Source of the DNA: Candidatus Zixiibacteriota bacterium
GTDB taxonomy: Bacteria > Zixibacteria > MSB-5A5 > GN15 > JACZUZ01
DNA: 13,272 nt
Direction: 5' to 3'
Assembly (NCBI GenBank): GCA_022563625.1
Contig: JADFNA010000008.1
Location: forward strand, 1 to 13,272
This document shows positions 1 to 6,574 of the stretch, in pieces. The translations under genes and the position numbers were made by a program. How positions within the stretch are numbered: position 1 is the stretch's first letter; the number at the start of each line of letters is the position of its first letter. A model generated the notes under the pieces. That model was not told where the DNA came from. It searched no databases and worked only from the letters and a program-made list of their open reading frames with translations.

Positions 1-421
1 TCTGAAAGTGAGGCCGCGGTGGAATCGGGGACTCGCGGTTCTCCAGGCGGATGGTCTGAGTTGGTGGTTTGAGTTCGGCCTCGGATGGGGCGGGAGCCAG
101 TTCGGCTTGGATCGCCGAATCGGCTGCCAACTCCGCGGGCGCCAGGATCGGAGGATGCTCATTCAATAGCTGCAAATGCGGCGCCGGAACACGGCCCGTA
201 AGTCCAGCGGATTCGGTAGGTGGGGCGGCAGGCTCGACAGGCTCTGCCTCCTCGAAGCGGTGTATCTGGTCGGTGGCAAGTGCATCGTCCTGGGCGATTG
301 TGGGCAGATGTCCCGAGCCAAGCGCCGCGCCGGCCGAGCCGGACTCCTGCCCGTCTGCCTGGCAGGACGGCTCCAGGTCGTGTGTATAGGCTTTAATAAA
401 GGCGCGGTCGAAGGCGTTCAT
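1..421 (-). CDS. N-terminal part of an unknown Pro/Ala/Glu-rich protein (partial)
   Basis: An uninterrupted minus-strand frame begins at the ATG at 421-419 and stays open for 140 codons to the left edge, so the C-terminus is missing. The product begins MNAFDRAFIKAYTHD, a compact amphipathic stretch, then becomes a low-complexity linker rich in Pro, Ala and Glu (for example PVEPAAPPTES and ELAPAPSEAELKPP), as expected of a disordered tether before a folded domain. There is no signal peptide or membrane segment. The opening resembles, from memory, the short N-terminal motif of some planctomycete proteins, including cytoplasmic polysaccharide-type tyrosine kinases; this is a weak impression, not an identification. 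Upstream a weak purine stretch (TTGAGATGACGAA) precedes the ATG. The gene is divergent to all others in the window and its base composition looks more GC-rich, so it may not come from the same genome. A long open + frame over the same bases reads as Ser/Ala/Gly-rich nonsense and was discarded. Confidence 0.5.
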   Translation of the reverse strand, partial: MNAFDRAFIKAYTHDLEPSCQADGQESGSAGAALGSGHLPTIAQDDALATDQIHRFEEAEPVEPAAPPTESAGLTGRVPAPHLQLLNEHPPILAPAELAADSAIQAELAPAPSEAELKPPTQTIRLENRESPIPPRPHFQ

Positions 422-449
422 TTCGTCATCTCAACGGGAACTTTTGAGG

Positions 450-467
450 GTTGCCTAAACGGGCAAC
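450..467. other. Small stem-loop upstream of the minus-strand gene
   Basis: GTTGCC (450-455) and GGCAAC (462-467) form a perfect 6-bp inverted repeat around the loop TAAACG. The right arm can alternatively pair with GTTG at 473-476 (CAAC 464-467, loop ACCGG). It lies about 30 nt before the ATG of the minus-strand gene, in what would be its leader. No T-tract follows on either strand, so it is not an intrinsic terminator. A regulatory role is possible but unproven; a 6-bp stem can occur by chance. Confidence 0.25.
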
Positions 468-1944
468 ACCGGGTTGTGTAGCTTGGAAAGGATGCGAAAG
501 ATGCTTGCCGGTTGTTTTCCCGTGTTTATCGACGGGGCCGACGATCACGGGCAAAGATAGTTGTTCGGCGCCACGATTTTCCGCGAAGGTATGCGTATGC
601 GCGTACCATTCGCCTCGAGTGCTGCCGGTGGATGTATTCGACCTTGATGGTGACGGACCGAAGGAAATCATCATTGGTTCAAGCTCGGGGCTGTTCGTGT
701 ATAACTCAGACGGGGCTGTGCTGGACGGATTTCCGGTGTCGATAGGCTTCGACTGCCGTTCGGTCCCAACGGTCTATGATATTGACCGCGACGGGGCGCT
801 GGACATTGTGTATACAACGGACAGCGGATTACATGTTATAGACCGGTTCGGAATTGACCTTGCCGGATTCCCGAAGAAAACGAAAACCGGCCAGCTCTTT
901 TTGGGTTTTCCCACTCCGGTTATCATGAAACTTGGCCTTGAAGAAGACAGCGCGATTGTTTTTGTCAACGCCATCGGCCAGCTAAAGGCATATAGATTCA
1001 ACGGGGATTCATATTTCTTTTCTCTTGACGGATTATTTTCACGCATTGACCCGAATATCAGCAATGACTTTCTTTTTCGAGGTCTGTCTATACCGCATGT
1101 CACTAACTTTGATCGAAACCGGGATGGACGGGCGGAATTAATCAGCTGCTATTCATCAGCGGGGGCGACCTCGGGCATTTTCGTTTTTAACGGACGCGAC
1201 GGCCAAGCGGCAAACGAGCGTATCAGCGCGCGCGTATTAGATGTGCAGGAAAGCCACGGTGTGGCCTATGGCGACGTTGACGGGGACGGCCTGCTGGATG
1301 CGTTGGTGAGCGGTGTTAACAAAGATAACGTGACGTCGCTCTGGCTCAGGAGAAACGGCGAACAAGACCTGCCCGGCTGGCCGGTTGAACTGCCGGAAGT
1401 CAGGGAGTGGATCGGGAGTTATCCGATCCTGGCCGATCTCGACGGTGATGATATTCCCGAAATCATCGCGATCTTTTCGGAATTCGACATTTCACGCATA
1501 TATGTTTTCAAACTGGACGGGACATCTTTTGTACAGCGTCCTGGGGCATTCCCCGGTGAAATCCGGACTCTAGATGTCATCCTGGGCGGGGCGGTTGTGG
1601 CCGACATTACCGGGGACGGGATACCGGAGATAGTTGCCCGCAGCGGACTGTTGTTTCCCGGCTCGGGTTTCGAGAAACTGCATGCAATCACACCTGACGG
1701 TAGGGACGTGCCGGGGTTTCCAATCACCACGGCCGCCGATCCGATCTCCGTCACTTCATTGGCGTTTATTCCGCTTATTGATGACATCGACAATGATGGG
1801 CTGGTAGAAATTGTCTTGTCCGGATCAGGCAATTTGCTCACAATCTGGGACATGCCGGGGCGGAGCGCCCCGAAAATCTGGGACTGGCCGCGCTTTCTGA
1901 ACGATATCCGCAACAGCGCAACCGGCGGAAGGGCAAGTCGATGA
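451..1944 (+). CDS. FG-GAP/VCBS-repeat beta-propeller protein, 5' end probably missing
   Basis: The frame is open from a TTG at 451, but recognisable protein begins only near 619 (VLPVDVFDLDGDG). The roughly 56 residues before that are Cys/Pro-rich, without signal peptide or known domain, and no in-frame ATG exists before the middle of the gene. Seven calcium-loop motifs of the DxDxDG type are visible: DLDGDG at 640, DIDRDG at 778, DRNRDG at 1111, DVDGDG at 1273, DLDGDD at 1435, DITGDG at 1603 and DIDNDG at 1783. Most are about 54-60 residues apart, the pitch of FG-GAP propeller blades. The double-size gap between 778 and 1111 holds a degenerate blade (around 910-1000). Each blade carries a GFP or GWP turn typical of bacterial FG-GAP surface proteins. 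Such proteins are exported and bind ligands or carbohydrates; the exact role is unknown. The C-terminus (WDWPRFLNDIRNSATG) is a normal family ending, with no sorting domain. The stop overlaps the next start (ATGA). The native N-terminus, with an expected signal peptide, seems replaced by unrelated DNA. Confidence 0.75.
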   Translation: MPKRATPGCVAWKGCERCLPVVFPCLSTGPTITGKDSCSAPRFSAKVCVCAYHSPRVLPVDVFDLDGDGPKEIIIGSSSGLFVYNSDGAVLDGFPVSIGFDCRSVPTVYDIDRDGALDIVYTTDSGLHVIDRFGIDLAGFPKKTKTGQLFLGFPTPVIMKLGLEEDSAIVFVNAIGQLKAYRFNGDSYFFSLDGLFSRIDPNISNDFLFRGLSIPHVTNFDRNRDGRAELISCYSSAGATSGIFVFNGRDGQAANERISARVLDVQESHGVAYGDVDGDGLLDALVSGVNKDNVTSLWLRRNGEQDLPGWPVELPEVREWIGSYPILADLDGDDIPEIIAIFSEFDISRIYVFKLDGTSFVQRPGAFPGEIRTLDVILGGAVVADITGDGIPEIVARSGLLFPGSGFEKLHAITPDGRDVPGFPITTAADPISVTSLAFIPLIDDIDNDGLVEIVLSGSGNLLTIWDMPGRSAPKIWDWPRFLNDIRNSATGGRASR

Positions 1945-4133
1945 GAGTTAGACTATTTGCGCGCCTGATTCTGGCGCTTTCAATGGCATTTTCGACGGCG
2001 CCGACGGAGGCTGTCGGAGCTGCCGCGGCTCCTCTTGAGCTTGGCTCGTTTCTGCGGAATGATTTTTCATATGTAATGCAGCATGACTCTTTCTATGTCT
2101 GTGCGGTCGCCGGTGGAGTGGGGGCGCTGACGCTGGTTTCAGATTCCGGCGCCGAACTGATGAGTTTCACCATGCGTGATTTTTATCCGTTCGACAACCC
2201 TCCCCGGGCGCTGCGCCAGCACAACAGCGTAATGGTGGGACGCTCTTTTCCCGGAACATATACATTTTTTGATCTCAGCGCGCTGCCGGAGCTCAAACGG
2301 CTCGGAAGTGTAACTTATGCAAACGAGATTTTCGACTTTGCATACCACGACGGCCATCTGTATTTCGCAGAAGAGTTCAACGGCGTGACAAAGTATCTTG
2401 TCGACAATTTCAACGCGCTGATATTCGTGGACTCATCGATGAGGCCGATCCGTTCGGTCCAACTGGAAGTCAGATCAGATACGCTGTTCGTTCTGGATGA
2501 CTACAACGGCGTTATGCGATTCGCCGATATTTCCGGCGGCCTGCAGAGCGTCATACCCTATATGTATTTGCCGTTTCAATCCACGGGATTCACGCTGAGC
2601 GGGGACCGGATGTTGCTCGGTGATGGAGAGGACGGGTTCAAATTCGGACCGTTCACCGCAAACGGTTTTGTATCGCCGCTCAGCTCTCGTCCGGCAGTTT
2701 CGTATGTCTCAAAAGTACTGGAGAGTGATTCAAACTTTATCATAATTTCGTCTCCAAACATCATAGAAGTCCAGAGCAAGACTGACATCGGCGATGTCCG
2801 CATTCTGGAGATTTCCGGCGGATCGCGCGGCGCGATTATGAGCCAGCGCGATTCCCAGCAGTTCTTCATCACTCCGTCGGACGCCGACGGAGTGGCGGCC
2901 TATCACATGAATACAACCGGCTATCCACGGCTGGCGGCCCGTTATGACCATCCGGGTCCGATACTCGCTCTGGAGGTTATTGACGAATTTCTCTACACGG
3001 GCGGACATACCAATCCCCTTGAGAAATATGACCCGCGCATGGGATTCCCGCCGCTGCTCGAAGGCGCACGTGAATTTCCCGACAACATTTCGACCATGGC
3101 TATCAGAGGTGATACTATGTTCATTATCGACAGCAGCTCGAATCGCATGTGGGTGGCGCTTGCCTCACCCGGATCGCTGCCGCGTCCCATAAGCGCATTC
3201 TCGGGTGTTCCGGCAAAAGTCGATCAGGTTGAATTGTTCTTGGATGAGAGTAGAGACCGCAAATTTTTCATAATGCGCTCGGGAAGTATCTACTACATGA
3301 GCCGGACAGAATCCGGGGAGCTGTTTTCACATACCACGCCACGTCTGGATTTGGGACCAGGCGTGAGGAGCGTCGCGTTTGCCAATAATCGCCTGTACAG
3401 CTACACCTCAAAGGGTGAGCTGGTGGTCCATCTCAGCAATTTCTTTTTTGTTCTAACTGAAACAGCCCGTATAGAGTTCCCCACAGATGTCAATGATATT
3501 ATTCCCTATAGCGCCGACACGCGTTTGCTGCTTCTCTCACCCGGAGTTGTGAGCATACTGGATATTTCTGATCGGGATGATCCAATTATCGCAGAGTCAG
3601 TGACAGTGGCCGGGGATTATCGTAAAGCAATAATTCAGGACAATCTGGTTTTCGCCGTCGGGCCTCATTCGACCGGCATTTTGCGTTTGGAGGGAGGCTC
3701 AATCAGCGAGATATTCCACACCACCAACGGCGGAAAACTTGTCACCGCCGGGCCGGGATATTTCTTTACCTCGGATGGCCAATCGATTCGCATGTACGAT
3801 TTCCTGACCACGTCGGTGGCCGATGATGAGGATGGGCCGCTTGTGCCGGATGTATTCCGTCTGGTTTCCTCTTTTCCGAATCCTTTTAACGGCGCGACCA
3901 CCATTCAGTTTTCAGGGAAACCCCGGGCGGAGGCGCAGGCCCGGATAGAAGTGTTTAACATCTTAGGACAACGGGTGCGTAGTTTGAACATAGGCCCGGC
4001 CGAACAGGCGTCCGGCAGGATTCGCTGGGACGGTTTGAATGACTCCGGATCCCCTGTGGCCTCGGGAATATACCTGGCCCGGTTGGCCGGGGCCGTTGAA
4101 GGCCGCTCGATCAAGATGATTTATGTCAAATAA
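1941..4133 (+). CDS. Secreted LVIVD-like beta-propeller protein with C-terminal FlgD-like/T9SS-type sorting domain
   Basis: 730 aa. The start at 1941 is supported by a good ribosome site (GGAAGGG, 1927-1933) and by the ATGA overlap with the preceding stop. Residues 1-25 form a classical signal peptide (MRVRLFARLILALSMAFSTA). Residues 40-620 contain repeated units of the kind 'D-x-(L/F)-(Y/F)-(V/F) ... NGV ... (F/Y)' such as DTLFVLDDYNGVMRFADISG and GHLYFAEEFNGVTKYLVD, resembling LVIVD/YVTN-like propeller repeats. The C-terminal 90 residues form a compact Ig-like domain: FPNPFNGATTIQF (from residue 645), then IEVFNILGQRVRSL, then the WDGLNDSGSPVASGIYLARL signature, ending SIKMIYVK. This is the FlgD-Ig/type A sorting-domain family, which in FCB bacteria marks secreted proteins for the type IX system or anchors them at the surface. 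Whether this organism has a type IX system cannot be seen here. Substrate and function are unknown. It is probably co-expressed with the upstream FG-GAP protein. Confidence 0.85.
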   Translation: MRVRLFARLILALSMAFSTAPTEAVGAAAAPLELGSFLRNDFSYVMQHDSFYVCAVAGGVGALTLVSDSGAELMSFTMRDFYPFDNPPRALRQHNSVMVGRSFPGTYTFFDLSALPELKRLGSVTYANEIFDFAYHDGHLYFAEEFNGVTKYLVDNFNALIFVDSSMRPIRSVQLEVRSDTLFVLDDYNGVMRFADISGGLQSVIPYMYLPFQSTGFTLSGDRMLLGDGEDGFKFGPFTANGFVSPLSSRPAVSYVSKVLESDSNFIIISSPNIIEVQSKTDIGDVRILEISGGSRGAIMSQRDSQQFFITPSDADGVAAYHMNTTGYPRLAARYDHPGPILALEVIDEFLYTGGHTNPLEKYDPRMGFPPLLEGAREFPDNISTMAIRGDTMFIIDSSSNRMWVALASPGSLPRPISAFSGVPAKVDQVELFLDESRDRKFFIMRSGSIYYMSRTESGELFSHTTPRLDLGPGVRSVAFANNRLYSYTSKGELVVHLSNFFFVLTETARIEFPTDVNDIIPYSADTRLLLLSPGVVSILDISDRDDPIIAESVTVAGDYRKAIIQDNLVFAVGPHSTGILRLEGGSISEIFHTTNGGKLVTAGPGYFFTSDGQSIRMYDFLTTSVADDEDGPLVPDVFRLVSSFPNPFNGATTIQFSGKPRAEAQARIEVFNILGQRVRSLNIGPAEQASGRIRWDGLNDSGSPVASGIYLARLAGAVEGRSIKMIYVK

Positions 4134-4257
4134 GGCTTGATTTCAAATTGGCGGTGTCCTATGTAACTCCCATAGCGTCCGGTGTCCAGCGGCGGCGGGG
4201 CGCAGATCAATCGAGCTTGAAGCATTATTCCCGGGGATGCGCATATATTCGAACAAT

Positions 4258-4264
4258 AGGAGAG
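4258..4264 (+). promoter_or_regulatory. Ribosome binding site deciding the start at 4270
   Basis: AGGAGAG lies 5 nt before the ATG at 4270. It is a near-perfect Shine-Dalgarno sequence and shows that the ATG at 4270, not the in-frame ATG at 4237, is the true start. Confidence 0.75.
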
Positions 4265-4269
4265 TTTAT

Positions 4270-4965
4270 ATGAAACGACGAACGATGAACGGCGCGCTGG
4301 CCCTGATAACACTTTTGGCGCTGGCGCTTTTTCCTCAGGGCGACAATTCTGAGGCGCAGGCGAAACGGAAGAGAAAAGCAAAAGACACCGCAGGGGTGTT
4401 CAAAGACCGGGTATACACCGACAACCAGCATGGTTTTTCGATAACATTTCTCGAGGGTTGGAAGACAAAAGTGAAAAGGAAGGACAAGAAGCTGCGCGTA
4501 ACCGCTTCCAAGAGCGACTATTTCATTCCTGAGACATTCCGCAACAACACGTTTCATACCACGATTCCGAAAGTCAAAGTGTATGTGGATACGACCAGCC
4601 TGGGTATACGCGCATTCATTGACTCTCTCAAGTCACCGAAGTTTAATTCCGGCCAGATGCAAGATATTTCGTTAGAGTTCAAGGCGCTTAACGGCAAATT
4701 CACCCGTCCGCGCGTGACGCGAATCAAATCTGACAGTGGAATCAAGGGCAGGCGGATGAAAACGACCCTGCGGTACAGTCTGGATGTTCAGAAATCCGGG
4801 CGAAGCGACGCGACAGTGGTCTCCGACTTTCTGCAAGCCGATATCGTTTTTTTCAAGAAAAAAGACAAAATATACATAATCAGCGCCGTCTGTGAGTCGC
4901 AGTTCTATCAGGTGAACGAGCCGCTTTTCCAACAAATTGCCAAGAGCTTTACTTTCGCCGAATGA
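4270..4965 (+). CDS. Exported hypothetical protein, possible PsbP/Mog1-like fold
   Basis: 231 aa from the ATG at 4270. Residues 1-30 look like a signal peptide: Arg/Lys-rich start (MKRRTMNG), hydrophobic core (ALALITLLALALF) and a likely AQA cleavage site. A very basic patch follows (KRKRKAK). The mature part starts YTDNQHGFSITFLEGW, where the 'G(F)SI.(F/Y)P.GW' pattern recalls the first strand of PsbP/Mog1-like or DUF1795-like small domains. It ends in a strand, IYIISAVCESQFY, and a helix, LFQQIAKSFTF, a closing also seen in those folds. I do not recognise a catalytic motif. It probably lies in the periplasm or is a soluble exported factor. The fold assignment is an inference from pattern only. 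It follows the large propeller gene after 136 nt and precedes the lapA-like gene by 125 nt, so it may be its own transcription unit. Confidence 0.7.
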   Translation: MKRRTMNGALALITLLALALFPQGDNSEAQAKRKRKAKDTAGVFKDRVYTDNQHGFSITFLEGWKTKVKRKDKKLRVTASKSDYFIPETFRNNTFHTTIPKVKVYVDTTSLGIRAFIDSLKSPKFNSGQMQDISLEFKALNGKFTRPRVTRIKSDSGIKGRRMKTTLRYSLDVQKSGRSDATVVSDFLQADIVFFKKKDKIYIISAVCESQFYQVNEPLFQQIAKSFTFAE

Positions 4966-5007
4966 GCGGCCCGCTTGACCGCGGCGCCCGATGTTGAAAA
5001 CTAAAAA

Positions 5008-5036
5008 TTGACTCGGAACAACTGTCCGGGTATGTT
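5008..5036 (+). promoter_or_regulatory. Candidate sigma70-type promoter for the lapA-lapB-like genes
   Basis: TTGACT (5008-5013) and TATGTT (5031-5036) are separated by 17 nt, which matches the spacing of a housekeeping promoter. The -35 box matches 5 of 6 consensus bases and the -10 box 4 of 6. It sits in the 125-nt gap before the lapA-like start at 5091, predicting a leader of about 45-50 nt. FCB-group promoters can differ from the sigma70 consensus, so this is a candidate only. Confidence 0.35.
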
Positions 5037-5090
5037 TCGTCCGGATGCGGGTTTTTTGCCTGAGGACCAAACAGAAATCGGAGTGATTGT

Positions 5091-5465
5091 ATGTGGGCTG
5101 TGCGGGCAATTGGGATTTTTCTGGTGATAGCTCTGGTGGTGGGGTTTGTTGTCTATAACTACTCAATGGACCAGCGGGTGGCGGTCAATCTGTACTGGAA
5201 GCAGTATGAGAATGTACCGTTGCTGGTGGTTATTTTCTGGAGTTTTCTGGCTGGCATGGCGCTTTCGCTGGTACTTTTCGTTGGAGTGTATCTGCGCCAG
5301 TTGACACAGATCAGCTCCGCGCGTAAGGCGGTCAAGGGTCTCAATGAAGAGGTTTCAGCCCTGCGCAACCGGCCGATTGAAGAATCACGGGACATGTTCG
5401 GGGACGAGGATAACACACGGCCTGTCAAGACAGGGCATGAAACAGGTGTCGGCGATGCTGGATAA
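5091..5465 (+). CDS. lapA: LapA-domain (DUF1049-like) inner-membrane protein
   Basis: 124 aa, start supported by GGAG at 5080-5083, seven nt upstream. Two membrane helices are evident: residues about 5-23 (AIGIFLVIALVVGFVVYNY) and 43-66 (VPLLVVIFWSFLAGMALSL). The loop between contains the 'NxxxVxVNLYWxQYENVPLLVV' type pattern characteristic of the LapA/YciS domain. A cytoplasmic coiled coil follows (LTQISSARKAVKGLNEEVSALRN), then an acidic polar tail. In Escherichia coli LapA is encoded directly before LapB and acts in regulating lipopolysaccharide assembly at the inner membrane. The same order is seen here, with an 11-nt overlap into the next gene, which strongly supports the assignment. The symbol follows family and context; function in this organism is inferred. 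Confidence 0.8.
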   Translation: MWAVRAIGIFLVIALVVGFVVYNYSMDQRVAVNLYWKQYENVPLLVVIFWSFLAGMALSLVLFVGVYLRQLTQISSARKAVKGLNEEVSALRNRPIEESRDMFGDEDNTRPVKTGHETGVGDAG

Positions 5466-6522
5466 TGTGTTTTTCATACTGCTGCTGGCTGTCGCCGTCA
5501 TTCTTGGCGCGTACTATGTCTATTCTTATATCCGCACAGATCAGGGAGGTGTGGATCAAACGGACTTTATTGAGGGGTTGTGTGCGCTGCTCGATGGCGA
5601 TGACCGGCGCGCGTTTCAGAAATTTCGTGAAGTTGTCTCCAGCGACTCGTCGAATGTCGAGGCATATTTGCGGATTGGAGAAATATTCTGCCGCAATGGC
5701 AAACCCGAACGCGCGCTTCAAATCCATCAGGACCTGAGCGTTCGCCATGACCTGACCGGGCGCCAACAGCTAGCCGTATTCAGGGCTATCACCAATGACT
5801 ACATGTCACTGGAAGATTTCAGCGCCGCGCAAAGATCACTGCAGCGCTACAACAAGGTCGCGGGCGGTGACAACTGGGGACTGGCGACACTTCTGGCTCT
5901 TCAGGAAAAATCCGGCAAATGGGAAGAGGCCTCCGCGACACAGGAAAAACTGCTCAAATTGAAGGGCGAATTGTCCCGGCGGCCGATGGCCCGCTATAAG
6001 GTGAAATCAGGTGATTCGCTGATGACTGAGGGACAGTATCATCAGGCCCGGCTGGCATATAAAGAGGCTATTTCGCTGGACGAGAAATGCGCCGATGCAT
6101 ATCTGGCGATCGGAGATTCATATATGTCAGAAAATCGCAGTGACGATGCGATCGGTATCTGGAAGCGTCTTGTCTCGAACGCCCCGGAATCAGCCGGACA
6201 GGCGCTTGATCGGCTGGAAAAGGCCCTGTTTGAGGTGGGAAAGTTCGGCGAGATTGAGGATATCTGCCGCATGGTCATCAGGCTCGACCCACATTCACTT
6301 GATGCGCGTCTCAAACTGGCCGAGTACTTTACAAAAAAAGCGGATTTTCAGTCAGCCGAGGAACATCTGCTGCACGCCCTCGACAACAACCCGGACTCGT
6401 ATCAACCGGCCCTCGAACTGGCCAGGCTCTACCTTAAGAGCAAAAAAGAGGACAAAATACACAATCTGATTGGCATGCTGGAACGTAAAGAAGAGGGGAA
6501 AGTCTCACCGCTGACCGGCTAG
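5455..6522 (+). CDS. lapB: LapB/YciM-like membrane-anchored TPR protein lacking the rubredoxin domain
   Basis: 355 aa. The ATG at 5455 overlaps the lapA-like stop and is preceded by AGGTG (5444-5448). It gives a clean N-terminal membrane anchor (MLDNVFFILLLAVAVILGAY), whereas the open frame further upstream merely overlaps lapA. TPR-like helical pairs fill residues about 35-345. The first block resembles E. coli LapB closely in pattern: GLCALLDGDDRRAFQKF, then VEAYLRIGEIFCRNGKPERA, then LQIHQDLSVRHDLTGRQQ and NDYMSLEDFSAA. In E. coli LapB uses this scaffold to bring LpxC to the FtsH protease and so limits lipid A synthesis. The E. coli protein ends in a four-cysteine rubredoxin-type domain, which is absent here: the frame ends GKVSPLTG and no paired CxxC motif lies before or after. 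Either the domain was lost or this is a sister TPR family. Topology predicts a cytoplasmic TPR domain. Confidence 0.75.
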   Translation: MLDNVFFILLLAVAVILGAYYVYSYIRTDQGGVDQTDFIEGLCALLDGDDRRAFQKFREVVSSDSSNVEAYLRIGEIFCRNGKPERALQIHQDLSVRHDLTGRQQLAVFRAITNDYMSLEDFSAAQRSLQRYNKVAGGDNWGLATLLALQEKSGKWEEASATQEKLLKLKGELSRRPMARYKVKSGDSLMTEGQYHQARLAYKEAISLDEKCADAYLAIGDSYMSENRSDDAIGIWKRLVSNAPESAGQALDRLEKALFEVGKFGEIEDICRMVIRLDPHSLDARLKLAEYFTKKADFQSAEEHLLHALDNNPDSYQPALELARLYLKSKKEDKIHNLIGMLERKEEGKVSPLTG

Positions 6523-6574
6523 AGTCGGCAGACATTTCCCCGGCTGACCTGAAGAGAGCTATGAAAGCCTACCC

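Noticed and set aside
69..481. Two long + frames (69-389 and 176-481)
   Set aside because: They are mirrors of the minus-strand coding frame: low-complexity Ser/Ala/Gly or Arg-rich products, no ribosome site and no recognisable motif.
426..674. Minus-strand frame of 82 codons across the junction
   Set aside because: It covers the propeller-coding sequence and the putative junction, has no recognisable motif or ribosome site, and ends just before the ATG of the minus-strand gene.
4153..4187. GGTGTCC direct repeat and CTATG/CATAG hairpin after the propeller gene
   Set aside because: Seven-base repeat and 5-bp stem without a T-tract; both are expected by chance in a gap of this size.
4217..4249. 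TTGAAG ... TATATT as a promoter for the exported protein gene
   Set aside because: The boxes are 21 nt apart, too far for a normal sigma70 promoter.
5025..5057. TCCGG/CCGGA inverted repeat before a run of T (5052-5057) as a terminator
   Set aside because: The stem is only 5 bp with an 11-nt loop and is not adjacent to the T run; it also overlaps the better promoter candidate.
5344..5454. N-terminal extension of the LapB-like protein from 5344
   Set aside because: It lies wholly inside the lapA-like gene and would place 37 polar residues before an otherwise typical N-terminal membrane anchor.
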